A stretch of 64,000 nucleotides of DNA. It comes from Eriocheir sinensis (Eukaryota > Arthropoda > Malacostraca > Decapoda > Varunidae). Position 1 is the first letter of the stretch. Every line of letters starts with the position of its first letter. Position numbers and translations under genes: made by a program. The stretch spans positions 711,132 through 775,131 of the forward strand of contig NC_066563.1 in the NCBI RefSeq assembly GCF_024679095.1, read 5' to 3'. Below the pieces are notes generated by a model. That model did not search any database and was not told where the DNA came from. It saw nothing but the letters and a program-made list of their open reading frames with translations. This document shows, one piece after another, positions 34,378 to 44,850 of the stretch.

Positions 34378-35886
34378 CTGTGGCGAGGCGACTCTCACTC
34401 TCTGGCACACCTCGAGGCCCCGAGTGTGCTTTTGGCTCTACCTAACACCCTCTCACTGCCACTTACTCTCGTGCCACGCGGGGCTCCTAGCTTTGCCTGA
34501 CACCCTCTCTTTAAGGTTGACTCTCCAGCACCTCTTGAAGCTCCAGGGCTATACAAGTGCTCTTCCGCCTCTGCCTAACACCCTCTCCTTGGCACTCACT
34601 GGCAGCACGCGGGGCTCCTGAGGCTGTCTGAGTGTACCTTGATCCTACCTGACACACTCCTTGGAGCTTACATTCTGGCACGATTTGAGGCCGCAGGAGC
34701 TGTCTGAGTGTGTTCTTGGCTCTATCTAAAACCCTTTCTTTGACACACACAATGGCATAAGGTGGGTCTCCATAAGCTATTTGAGTATATTTCTGCATTT
34801 TATCTAAGAGTAACGCAGCCTTTTGACTCTGTAGCCCCACCCAAGGCTCCTAATGGTAAATGTGCTTCTGACTTTACCTAACACCATTACTTTACTGGGC
34901 ACTGAATCGCAAAGGAGCCATCTCAAGGACCCACACTGTGCTATAAACTCTTATTGGACTACCTAAGTTCTCGGGTGTAAGTGAACCTGTTTCTACGTTA
35001 CTTCTCATTAGCGCTCCTCCTCCCCCCTCCACACAGCCCCCTCTGGCACAGGCGGGCAGGAGGGGAGAGCTAGGAGCAGAGCATCACAAGAGTACAATAT
35101 TATGTTTATTTTTAGAGCGCAATGTGATGTACTTTAGCATAATACTTAACGGTAAAGATAAGAAAGCCCCGAAAACAAGGCAAAAGGGAAAAAAGATGAA
35201 GGAATGAAGGAAAACAACAGCAAAAGAGAGAATCAGGAAGGAAGGAAACCAGAGAAATAAAAATGAAAATAAAATAAAAAACGAAGGGAGACGTTGGTGG
35301 TGGAGAAACATAAAAGTATATACAGTTACGGATGATCGAAATAAGAAAAGAAAAAAAGAAGGTCTAGAAGTATATAAAATAAGATGGAGAAAAGGAAAGT
35401 AGGAGGGTAAATTGGAATGAATGAATGAACGAAGGAAGGAACGAAGGAAGACAGGAAGGAAAAAAAAGGAAGAAATGAAGAAAGAAATGAAGAGAGGAAT
35501 GAAGAAAGGAAGAAATGAAAGAAGAAAGAGAGGAGGAGAGGAAACAAGGGCCAAAAAAAATAAGGCAAAGAAAAAAAAAGAATACACAAAAAGGAAAGTA
35601 AAATAAACAGCAAGAAACGAAAAAAAGGCGAAAGAAAGGAAGGAATGATGGACAAAATAAAAAAGAGCGAACGAGAGAACGAAAGAAGGAAAAGGCGGGA
35701 AAGAAAAAAAGCAAGACAAAAAAAAAAAAAGAAGGAATGAAGGAAAAAAATAGCAAGAGGGAGAATCGAGAAGGCAGCAAACCAGTGAAATAAAACCCCC
35801 CGAAAAAGCAAAGCAAATAAAACTCAATCCATCTCCTTCGAACCCTTCAGCTCATTCATTATCCCCCCCCCCCCCCTCGCACTCAC
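34378..35886 (-). other. Intron between Ig6 and Ig7
   Basis: A degenerate tandem repeat (34395-34880) directly precedes the Ig7 A acceptor in transcript sense. Single-copy sequence follows to 35100, then purine-rich AAGGAAG/AAATGAAGA units at 35160-35770. Confidence 0.75.
34395..34880. repeat. Degenerate ~75-bp tandem repeat upstream of the Ig7 pair
   Basis: About six units are anchored by CCTAACACCCTCT or CCTGACACNCTC, then CACTNNC, GGGGCTCCT and GTGTNCTT. Units begin near 34440, 34497, 34574, 34648, 34725 and 34875. Similarity is clear by eye but low. Confidence 0.6.
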
Positions 35887-36048
35887 CTAGCACCTGCACC
35901 GTGGCCGTCGAGGAGTGGGAGCGTCCCTGCTTGTCGCTTGCCGTGCAGGTGTAGGAGCCTCCGTCGGCCGCCTTCTGCACGTCTCGAATGATCAGGGTCC
36001 CGTTCTCGTGCACACTCTGCCGCGCCGTCATGGGCAGGATGCGTCCGT
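35887..36048 (-). CDS. Dscam2: Dscam exon: Ig6, second half
   Basis: This 162-bp exon runs from acceptor CTCCTCCTGTAG to donor CTAG|gtgagt, phase 1 at both ends. The product reads DGRILPMTARQSVHENGTLI, IRDVQKAADGGSYTCTASDK and QGRSHSSTATVQVL. N-G-T-L-I-I is strand E of Dscam Ig6, and D-G-G-S-Y-T-C holds the second cysteine. The exon ends VQVL plus G, the point where arthropod Dscam genes switch to alternative Ig7 exons. Confidence 0.94.
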
Positions 36049-36245
36049 CTACAGGAGGAGGAAGAAGAGGAGGAGAAGGAGGAGGAGGAGGAAAAAATGA
36101 GGGGGCAAAAGTAGAATGAGAGGAATGAATGAAAAGAATAATAAGGTAAAAATAAGAGCAACAGGAGGAGGAGGAGGAGGAGGAGGAGGAGGGTAAGGAA
36201 GAAACGAGAGTAGTGTAAGTTAATGCAAAATACATGTCACTATTT

Positions 36246-36302
<57 letters not shown>

Positions 36303-36807
36303 CTCCACTACTATTTAGCTCCTCGTTTTCTCTCCATCATCTTTAAAAACTTTCCTTACATCCGCTATTTATCCGAGTTCCCCTTCCTAACCTCCTTCAT
36401 TTTCCCTTACTGCCTCGCCTTCCTTCACAGTGTTTATAGTTTCTCCTTTGCTCTCCGTTTTCTACATTTCAATTCCCGTACGATATTTACTTCACATTGC
36501 TTCACTACTTTATATTATGTCCCCCGTTGCTAGACTCTTTCCTCTCTCACCTTATTTCCGAACTTTCTCTATTTTTCTGTCTGTCTCTCGCATGTATTTT
36601 CGCTTTTCCTTCCCTTCTTTTTCCATTCATACATCCAACCACCCTTCTTTTTCGCCTTCTGTCTGACTGCCCAGCCCCCGCTCTCCCCTCTTCATCCATT
36701 CAACCTTAAAATTACACCTACATCTATTTCCCGTTTCCCTCCCTCCCTTCCTCTTACCCTCCGTCCCTCCCTTCCTCTCTCCCCTCTTACCTGCGTCTCC
36801 CTCTTAC
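36049..36807 (-). other. Intron within Ig6
   Basis: It holds GGA repeats (36055-36190), (CT)n at 36249-36299 and pyrimidine-rich sequence up to the Ig6a donor. No exon is seen. Confidence 0.75.
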
Positions 36808-36918
36808 CTCTCTTCCAGGTGATCTTGGCCAGAGGGTATCCAGCTGCCGGGCATGATATGATGAGCTGCTCCCCCGCCACTGCCGTCACCACCGACATGG
36901 GACGCACATACGCTGGGC
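36808..36918 (-). CDS. Dscam2: Dscam exon: Ig6, first half
   Basis: This 111-bp exon runs from acceptor CTCGCCTTCAG to donor AGAG|gtaaga, phase 1 at both ends. The product reads GPAYVRPMSVVTAVAGEQLI, then ISCPAAGYPLAKITWKR. V-A-G-E-x-L, C-P-A/V-A-G-Y-P and I-T-W are diagnostic of Dscam Ig6. The join LNVY-GPAYVRPM matches the family's N-V/I-Y-G-x-P-Y-I-R. A second GTAAGAGG lies 17 nt downstream; using it would shift the frame. Confidence 0.94.
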
Positions 36919-36941
36919 CTGAAGGCGAGTGATGATTGTAA

Positions 36942-36977
<36 letters not shown>

Positions 36978-36978
36978 C

Positions 36979-37015
<37 letters not shown>

Positions 37016-38029
37016 TTGGAAGGAAAAGGAGGAAGAAGAGGAAAATAATAAGGAGGAGGAGGAAGAAGAGAAAAATGAGGAGGAGGAGGAAGAGAAAGAG
37101 GAGTAGGAGGAGTAGGCATAGGTAGTTAAATAAAAAATAATACCTGTTTCTTTTAATTAATATCGTTCATTCACCTGTCTTCATTTAACTCCTTCCATCT
37201 TTTCCGCTCCTTCACTCGCTACATTTTACCATTTCAACCTCCTCTAAAGCCCTCGGTATAAGCAATGAGAATGATCGGCTTTGTCTTCTAATTCTTTCCT
37301 TCCCGAGTATCGCTTAACATTTGTCGTCTCGTGAGCTTCGCATTTCACACCCAACGCTCCCCTTCCCGTGGGCGGCGTTTGAGGAATGCCTTCAGAGTCT
37401 TTATTCACGTCTAGCATCATCTGCCTCACGGTGTTTGATGCTCGGTAATCCCTTGTGTCGCAGCTGGATAATCCTCTGTTCTCGTTCCTGTTAATTTTGT
37501 ATGGCTATTTTTCTTTTATTGTGTTTGTATTCATCGCTGCCCGGTTTGTCTTTCCAACCTCGATGCGTTTATATGGAACCAACCTCCTTCACTGGTGCTG
37601 ATTGTTAAGTCTCTCTTCCCTTTCCTCTTAATACTGCATGACTGTTATCCTTTTGTTGTGTTTGTATTCATCACTGCTTGGTTCCTCTTCTTCACTTCAA
37701 TGCCTTTATATGTAGATAATTTTCTGAAACGAGGGAAGGTCAGACATCACACGTATATCTGCATCTCTCTCTCTGTTACCTTTCCGCGTTGATTTCTATA
37801 TATATGTCTGTTTTCCTTTTGTTCTCTTTATATTGGTCCTGTTCCTGCCCCGATGTCTCTGGTTGAAGACGATGTGATGCGTTGAATCAGCTCTTAATAT
37901 TGCTTGGTGATTTAGCATATTTATAAATACATTTCTTTGACGGTGAAGATGGATCAAGGGCAAAGAGAAAAAAAGGTCGCAACACTGTCCTCACAAATAA
38001 AGACAGGAGATCCAGAAGGAGAGATTCAT

Positions 38030-38160
38030 TTCAGTTTGACCTCTCTTTCGGCCACCTCTTTGGATTCTTTTTGGGAACAGCGAGTAGCGGGCTTTTTTTT
38101 TATTATTGTTTCTTTTTTTGTGCCCTTGAGCTGTCTCCTTTGTTGTTTAAAAAAAAAAAG
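38030..38160 (+). repeat. Dispersed element family B, long copy
   Basis: It runs TTGACCTCTCTTTCGGCCAC, GGAACAGCGAGTAGCGGGC, a T-rich stretch, then CCCTTGAGCTGTCTCCTTTG and a poly-A-like end. It matches 39805-39945 and, inverted, 39395-39510. Confidence 0.8.
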
Positions 38161-38857
38161 TTGCAGTAGTGTCGTGATACTCCCCTACTAATGAACGAGG
38201 GAGGAAATGCAAACGAAAGACATGTTCTCCTCCTTGCATTAACTCTCCCCGCAGCACGACTGGTCAACCATCGCACGCCTGGGACGGTCATGGAGATCAC
38301 ACGCACCCTTCCTCGTATTGACTCGCCTGCAACACGTTAGATCAAACGCCTCGCACCTGGAGCAGCCACAGAGTTCACACGCACCCCTGCACGTCCTGGC
38401 TCACTCCGAAACACGTCAGGTTAACCATCTCACGCCTGGGACGGTCACAACACATCACCTTAAAGACAATCTCACACCAAGGGAGGTTAACACACATCCC
38501 TTGACTCTGCTACGCCTCCAGGGACACACAATATTTGATAGCCGGTGGATTACCTTGTAGCCTGGTACCGAGACACGCCGTTTAGGGATTATCTCAGCCC
38601 AGGGACGGTCGTAACACCTCAACTGGTAGGTAATAACGCGTCGTAAAAGGTTTAAAGCCCTTCACTAATGGGGGAATGGAGTCATGTCGGGGCAATATAG
38701 TCGAGGCCTTGAATTGTTTTTTAAAAGGAGAGAGAAATACGAGTGCCGTGTGTTATCGCGGGTTATGAATGGCTTTTAACACCACTAAGCCATCGGCCAC
38801 TTGCTTAACGGGAAACTTGTGTAAAATTACCGAATATATCACGATTAAAGAATGTTG

Positions 38858-39060
38858 GGCTCATATTCTTAAAGATTTCGGGACTCACACACTCACATTT
38901 GATAAGGCTTTCGTAGAGGCTGTTGTGGGTATTTCCGAGGGTAGTTTTATGAGTCTAGTGATAGTTTGACAAGGGTTCTGCACCATGAATGTGGACACTA
39001 CTCAAGACAACCCGATTAATCTCACTTGTGGCCTTTGGGAATAATTGTTTGGGAGACGAA
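38858..39060 (-). repeat. Dispersed element family A, copy 3
   Basis: On the minus strand it reads GAGATTAATCGGG, CATAAAACTACC, GGAAATACCCACAACAGCC and GCCTTATCAAATGTGAGTGT, matching the copies at 842, 6888 and 49105. Confidence 0.78.
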
Positions 39061-39394
39061 AGAGCCTGACATTATAGGCCTTGGTCTCCCCGGAAATCAC
39101 CAGCTGCAGAGAGAATCGCTAGGGAAGTCATATATTTGTTTCTTTAGGTCAGGCGTCCATGCTTATACCTTCGAATGCAAGTAGGTTTGTATGCTAATTC
39201 GTACGCATGATTCTAGTTATCCCTTATGTCAAGAGTAAAACTTCCCTGGAAATCTGAGGCATGGAAAAAAATATCCCTTGTCAAATTAACTGAAGGAGGT
39301 TTGTCGTTCTTATTTTGACAATGGCATGTGAATATTTACTGTAATTGCGCGTACAAACCAGTGAATATTCTTTGATCTGCCAAGTCTTTCATTT

Positions 39395-39510
39395 TTACAG
39401 CAAGGGAGGCAGCTGAAAGGCAAAAAACAAATAACAACAAAAAATGCCCGCTAGGCGCTGCTCCAATAAAAGAAAATAGAACGAGTGGCCGGAGGAGAGG
39501 TCAAAATGAT
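39395..39510 (-). repeat. Dispersed element family B, inverted copy
   Basis: On the minus strand it reads GGCCACTCGTTCTATTTTC, GGAGCAGCGCCTAGCGGGCA and CAGCTGCCTCCCTTGCTGTA. With 39805-39945 it forms an inverted pair about 300 bp apart. Confidence 0.75.
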
Positions 39511-39605
39511 AACGCAAGTATGAGCCAGCAGTAAAAAATGATAACCCAAGTGTGAGCCAGCAGTAAAAAATGATAACCCAAGTGTGAGCCAGCAGAAAAA
39601 AAGTC
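39507..39605. repeat. 33-bp tandem triplicate
   Basis: There are three copies of AAAATGATAACCCAAGTGTG followed by AGCCAGCAGTAA, the first slightly diverged. Confidence 0.9.
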
Positions 39606-39804
39606 CTCCAGCCCAATGACTCCCACGTGCGCCCATCGATCAGCTGTTCCTCTCCCATGCAAGTCAATCGCCTGTCCTCCACGTGTCATGTATATTCCAC
39701 GCGTGCACGTCCCATCGTCAGGCGTCCCGTGTTGACTCGGCGGAAGGACGAGATTCAGCTTTCTGTCACTGTTCCATTTTTTGAGGTGAAGGAAACACCT
39801 CCTC

Positions 39805-39945
39805 CCGAAATTGACCTCTCTTTCGGCCACCTCTTTTGAGTTTTTTTTTTGTAGGAACAGCGAGTAGCGGGATTTTTATATTATAGTTTCCTTTTTTTTG
39901 TGCCCTTGAGCTGTCTCCTTTGTTGTAAAAAAAAAAATTACCAAT
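39805..39945 (+). repeat. Dispersed element family B, long copy
   Basis: It shares the TTGACCTCTCTTTCGGCCAC, AACAGCGAGTAGCGGG and CCCTTGAGCTGTCTCCTTTG blocks with 38030-38160. Confidence 0.8.
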
Positions 39946-40808
39946 GGCCGTATAAAAAAAAGGTAAATAAAGTCCTCGTAACACGCTACTTGTATACAAT
40001 GGACATAGTTGCCAAAGAGTAGTGTATAATGTCCAAACTTCGATGCATGTTTTGAAGCGGTTTCCCCTCCCGTGTTTATACTTTCTTTGTTCACTATTCC
40101 TTCGACTTGAAACTCCTTCAGATGTGGAGCGTCCAGGCACCTGCGGAACTGAATCAAGTCTTAGTCCTATATCCGGTGCCTTTGTGTACTTTTAAAAGAA
40201 ACTGTATTTAACGGAATGGTCTTCTTAGCCTTTCACCGTTTGCCTCCTTACTGATATAAAGACACAAAACGATAGGAGCTCAGGCAGTCTGCACAGGCGT
40301 CTTTTTTTTTTTTTTAGTCAACACGCTTAGGTTAAAACTGAGAGATCATGAGTTCGGTTCCATAAAGAGAGTAACGAAGAGTACAGACGGAATGGCAATC
40401 TCCTTTACGCCTTTGTCCCTGTTACTAAGCAGTCCCAAGGCACGGGGTATAAGTCGGGCGGAGCAAACCCTCTCCAGTACGTTTTCCGTCTCAACGCTTC
40501 TCTGCGGCGCCATGGTGCGGGGAAGACCAAAGGGAAGGCAAGGGGAGGGATCTGACTCGCGGCCAGGAGTGTTTCTGAGCCCTGCGCCACGCTGCTTCCT
40601 GTGCGAGCGTCGTTTCCTTGGCCATAGAACCCTTTTAAACTTTTAAGTGAAGAAAAGAAGGTGAGTAAAGCAGACAGGTAGACTATATCCATTTCTGTTG
40701 TAAAGCGAGAAAACGAGAAGGTTGTCTGTCCACTTTAGAGGAAGGAGGATATACAGTTTGCCTTCCGTGTGCTGTGAAGGAAGAAAACGGGAAATCCAGG
40801 CTACTTAC

Positions 40809-40960
40809 CGTACACGTTGAGGCGCGCGGTGTGGGCGGTGGAGCCAGCCCTGTTGGAGGCCGTGCAGGTGTAGGCGCCCCCGTCCGCCGCCCGCACGCCC
40901 GTCAGGTTCACGTGACTCACCACAGAGCCTCCCATGCCCACGTACTGCCCCACCACCAAC
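40809..40960 (-). CDS. Dscam2: Dscam exon: Ig5, second half
   Basis: This 152-bp exon runs from acceptor CTCGCTGCAG to donor TACG|gtaagt. The incoming AG plus G gives Arg. The product reads RLVVGQYVGMGGSVVSHVNL, TGVRAADGGAYTCTASNRAG and STAHTARLNVY. G-Q-Y-V, V-S-H-V-N, D-G-G-x-Y-x-C and the N-R-A-G / A-R-L-N-V/I-Y-G end are near-identical to Dscam Ig5 in insects. This is one of the strongest exon identifications in the window. Confidence 0.95.
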
Positions 40961-40989
40961 CTGCAGCGAGGGGAGAATGGGGGATTAAA

Positions 40990-41190
40990 AACGTATCAAT
41001 ACATTCGTCATAATCACCTTTGTCGTTACTTGAGAACTGACAAAGGAGAATCGCCCTTCTTACGTCAGTGCGATACGACAATAAAGTTACCAGCATAAGC
41101 CTGTTTACCAAGAAGGGATCGGACTACGGCATATAGTATTCGATGCCATAATGTGCTCTTGGTAATAAGTGCCTGGATGTTTAATTGAGT
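40990..41190. repeat. Intron-internal duplication, copy 1
   Basis: It shares AGCATAAGCCTGTTTACCAA, AGTATTCGATGCCATAA and TGCTCTTGGTAATAAGTGCC with 43100-43295 in the same orientation. Confidence 0.85.
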
Positions 41191-41199
41191 GAATAGAAG

Positions 41200-41940
41200 A
41201 ATGAAGGCATGTTTGAATGGCGAACTAACTAGTTTCGTGTTGTAAGATCGAGAGACAGGAGAGTTGACTGACTGGTAGACTGTAGGGATGGATGAGTAAA
41301 TTAATCAACCAGTCAGTGTACCACATATTGACTGGGTTACTCACTGATTGACTGAGCGCTTAAGTAACTGACTAAGGACTCAGTGCAAGGGTTGACAACT
41401 GAAATAGGAAAAACTGGATGATTAACGGAGTGTCTGACTGACTGACTGACCAAATAAGAGGTGATAAATGGATACCTGAGCAAATAAATGAGTGACAGTC
41501 TATAACTTACATCCTAACTGACTGACTGGCTTACTGACTGAATGACTGGACAACTGACACCATTGCGGGATTTTAAAGAGAGGTCTGAGTAACGAAAACT
41601 ACCTTCAACTGACTCACGAACCGACTGGCTAACTGATTGGCTGACTGACTGACTGACTGACTGACTGGGTGGCTGACTGGACAGCTACAACATAACGGGG
41701 TAAGTAAAGGAATATCTGAGTAACTAACCTTATTTCCTAACTGACTCACGGACTAACTGACTGGATGGATGGATGGCTGACTAACTGACTGACTGATTGA
41801 CTGAAGACTAGCTGGTTGACTGACTAGAAAACTGACAACATTACGAGTTTTTAAGAAATATTTGAGTAACTGAACATATTTCCTAACTGACTCACGACTT
41901 CACTGACTGGCTGGCTGGGTAACTGGCTGACTGGTTGGGG
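41200..41940. repeat. CTGA-rich higher-order tandem repeat
   Basis: (CTGA)n runs are interleaved with TTTCCTAACTGACTCACG and GTCTGAGTAAC/TTTGAGTAAC blocks. The larger period of about 150-160 bp is visible at least three times between 41430 and 41940. Confidence 0.75.
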
Positions 41941-43099
41941 TCGGCTTTCCGATGCATGCCAGGCGCTTGACAAATTCAAAAGTTCTATCGACCAAAGAGA
42001 CGCGGCTCGGATATTCCCCTGTTATACGTAATTCAGAGCCTCGCCAATATTTCAGAAAAACGATGAAAACAACAGCAGGCGGACGCGGGCTTCAAGGCTG
42101 TGCTGCACCAGGAAACATGAAGCGCACGCAAAATAGAAAAATAAAAACGAAAAAAGTGGCAAAAAATAACAACGAAGCGGAAACGTAATGGATTATTGAA
42201 AAAAAAAAACCATGACACAAATCCTGAATCAGTTATGCTTCTGAGTTGAATTCCTAGATGATTAAAACTGTAATAACGAATAAAAAAAATCAAAATCAGG
42301 AGGTAAATAAAATAAATCGTGGTGGAAACATACGGGCCTAAAAAGTATAAAAAAGATGTTAGTGCTAAATTTCAAGAGGATAAGAGGCATAAAGAAAATG
42401 GACTTCTTAAGCACAGAAAATAGCAACGCGAGAAAGTAAAGATACGACAAATTTTGGCGGAAACATTAAGTAAAAAATGTCACGATATATCAGAAGGACT
42501 TTTCGGCGTAGTGTCAAAAGTTAAAGTAAGCAAAATGGTCCCCAAAATAAAGAACATTATAAATAAAGAAGACATGGAAAATTTTGGTGGTAATATTGAT
42601 ATTTACCTACAAAACTAGTATTATATCAAATGGGTACTATGCTAAATTACACGAAGATTAAAGTTATGGATAGGTTCCTTATAAATGGGAAAAAAATATG
42701 ATAAAAGGCAGATGTTGGTGGAAATATATAAAAGTTTACGTAAATTCATATCGAAAAGAATTGCTAAGGATAAGTTCAACTGCATCGGAGCTGCTCAAAG
42801 AATGTAAAATATATACAATGAAATTAGAAACATATGAGAAAATAAAAATGTAAACAAAGATAGGAGACGTAAAAAACAACAACAACATTAAACTATTTAT
42901 AAAACTGAAAATGGGTTAAAATCAAGGTACAAATATTAAGAAAAAATACAAAAACACTCAAACTAGATTAGAAACGCATTAATGCATTCGTCATCATCAC
43001 ATCTATAAAGAACATTATACTATATATAAAAGAATATGAAAAGAGCTTATAATTAACTACAAAGAAAACACATTAAAACACTCAAATACATTACAAAAA

Positions 43100-43295
43100 A
43101 AACATTAATATATTCATCATAACCGCCATTTAAGTTATTCGAGAACTGACATAGAAGAGGCGCCCTCCCCACGCCCGTACCACAGCACAGTAAGCTACCA
43201 ACATAAGCCTGTTTACCAAGAAGGGATAAGACTACCGCAGAAAAGTATTCGATGCCATAACGTGCTCTTGGTAATAAGTGCCTGGGCCGGCTAAA
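43100..43295. repeat. Intron-internal duplication, copy 2
   Basis: This is the partner of 40990-41190. Confidence 0.85.
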
Positions 43296-43328
43296 AGGGG
43301 ATTGGATGCTGCCCTTGTACTTACTCCG

Positions 43329-43333
<5 letters not shown>

Positions 43334-43372
<39 letters not shown>

Positions 43373-43468
43373 GCGATTCCGTGGGTGTATTTACGTTGCT
43401 GTGTGTACGTGTGTGCGTAGGAAGGGCTGAGAGCGTATACTTGTGTTTGGAAGGGTCGTGTGCGTGTG

Positions 43469-43529
<61 letters not shown>

Positions 43530-43641
43530 GCGTAGGTGGGTAGGTAGGGAGAGGTAGTGACTATTCTGTGTGTGTGTGTGTGTAAATGCGTAGGTGGGTA
43601 GGTAGGGAGAGGTAGTGACTATTCTGTGTATGTGTCTGTGT

Positions 43642-43681
<40 letters not shown>
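43334..43681. repeat. (TG)n cluster with tandem ~58-bp duplication
   Basis: (TG)n lies at 43334-43370, 43471-43525 and 43650-43681. The block TAAATGCGTAGGTGGGTAGG through GTGACTATTCTGTG occurs twice (43525-43570 and 43583-43628). Confidence 0.9.
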
Positions 43682-43684
<3 letters not shown>

Positions 43685-43789
43685 GAGGCCATAACACTAC
43701 ACAGGATCAAGCCAGAGAGAAAATTGGGAGCAGAGTTTGCTTCTCCAGCCATTGTCATCCCGAGTTACTGTTATCATCCCTCCCCCCCT

Positions 43790-43828
<39 letters not shown>

Positions 43829-44261
43829 CCTTCGCAACAGCCATCAGGTCCATAGCTACACCCCCTCTCCTCTCTTTCTCTCTTTTACCGCCCTAGTCTT
43901 ACAGTAACTCTCTCTCTCTCCTGTTACAGCACCGTTTTACTCAATTATATATCTCTGTCTATTTGTTTCTCTCTATCTTTCACTTATTACATAATGTTTC
44001 CTCTATTTCTCTTTCTCTCTCTACTACAACAATTGCCGGCCGCATCCAAACGCCGCTTCGACCTCGCTAAACACCGTTCAAAATATTACAACAGTGACGA
44101 CTCCGCTTCGCCCAGAATAGCCAACCTTACCGTGATCGCCGACCGAGTTTCCCGCCCGCTAAAAGCATCGCGAGTAATACCCAATCCCCATAAACAGGCC
44201 TGAAGCGCCCTCGCCGTAAACACGATCGCGAGGGAAGGCGTGCCAACCCTGCCGAACTGAC

Positions 44262-44406
44262 CTGTCGTGCTGCGGGAGGGGGAAGCCGTCGAGGGTCCAG
44301 CTGACGTGGGGGGTTGGTGCTCCTGACGCGATGCACTTTAGGCTCACTGAAGGTCCCGGCTGAAGCGTCTGACTGATGAAACGGTACTCCAGTATGGGCG
44401 CGGAGT
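44262..44406 (-). CDS. Dscam2: Dscam exon: Ig5, first half
   Basis: This 145-bp exon runs from acceptor CCCCTTCCAG to donor GACAG|gtcagt, phase 1 in and phase 2 out. The product reads DSAPILEYRFISQTLQPGPS, VSLKCIASGAPTPHVSWTLD and GFPLPQHD. Q-P-G-P-S-V-S-L-K-C and W-T-L-D-G-F-P-L-P are strongly conserved in arthropod Dscam Ig5. This is the most N-terminal exon visible; the exon before it must end in a single G and lies beyond 64000. Confidence 0.96.
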
Positions 44407-44464
44407 CTGGAAGGGGAGGATACACGATGCTATTACAAGACGGATAACCATAACTGTTAGGTGC

Positions 44465-44850
44465 CTGATGTTGGTAGAAAACGGAATGATACGGTATTGA
44501 TAGAAAATGGGATGAAATGGTATTGAAAGAAAATGGACTGTGAAGGTACTGATAGAAAGAGGAATGTGAATTGAAAGAACATGGGCTGGAATATAACACA
44601 AAGAAAATGGGGTTGGATGGTGTTGATAGAAAGTGGGATGGAACTGTGTACTAATAGAAAATGGGATGGAAAGGTGTTGATAGAAAATGGGATGGAATTG
44701 TACTGATAGAAAATGGGCCGGAATGGTGTTGATAGAAAATGGGGTGTAATAGAACTGATAGAAAGTGGGATGGAATTGTATTGATAGAAAATGGGATGTA
44801 GAGGTATTGATAGAAAATGGGATGTAATAGTACTGAGAGAAAATGTAAAA
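44465..44850. repeat. 26-bp minisatellite upstream of the Ig5 exon
   Basis: About 14 copies of GATAGAAAATGGGATGGAAT plus TGTACT run with small length changes. They begin about 60 bp upstream (transcript sense) of the Ig5a acceptor. Confidence 0.88.

Larger units (their letters stand above)
36919..40808 (-). other. Intron between Ig5 and Ig6
   Basis: It holds (GTA)n at 36939-37011, GGA-rich sequence to 37110, single-copy sequence 37130-37940, dispersed element B copies (38030-38160 plus, 39395-39510 minus, 39805-39945 plus), degenerate ~80-bp units at 38265-38530 (CACGCCTGGGACGGTCA), dispersed element A (38858-39060, inverse), a 33-bp triplicate at 39507-39605 (TGATAACCCAAGTGTGAGCC), and unassigned sequence 39950-40800. 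No exon is seen. Confidence 0.72.
40961..44261 (-). other. Intron within Ig5
   Basis: It holds one copy of an intron-internal duplication (40990-41190; partner 43100-43295), a CTGA-rich higher-order repeat (41200-41940), A-rich sequence (42000-43080), (TG)n tracts with a duplicated ~58-bp block (43334-43681), (CT)n at 43793-43826 and CT-rich sequence with a diverged copy (43905-43990) of the 45.9-kb inverted-repeat core. Confidence 0.72.

Noticed and set aside
40392..40646. 84-residue plus-strand open frame
   Set aside because: No recognisable domain and no splice or promoter evidence; it lies in an intron of the minus-strand gene.
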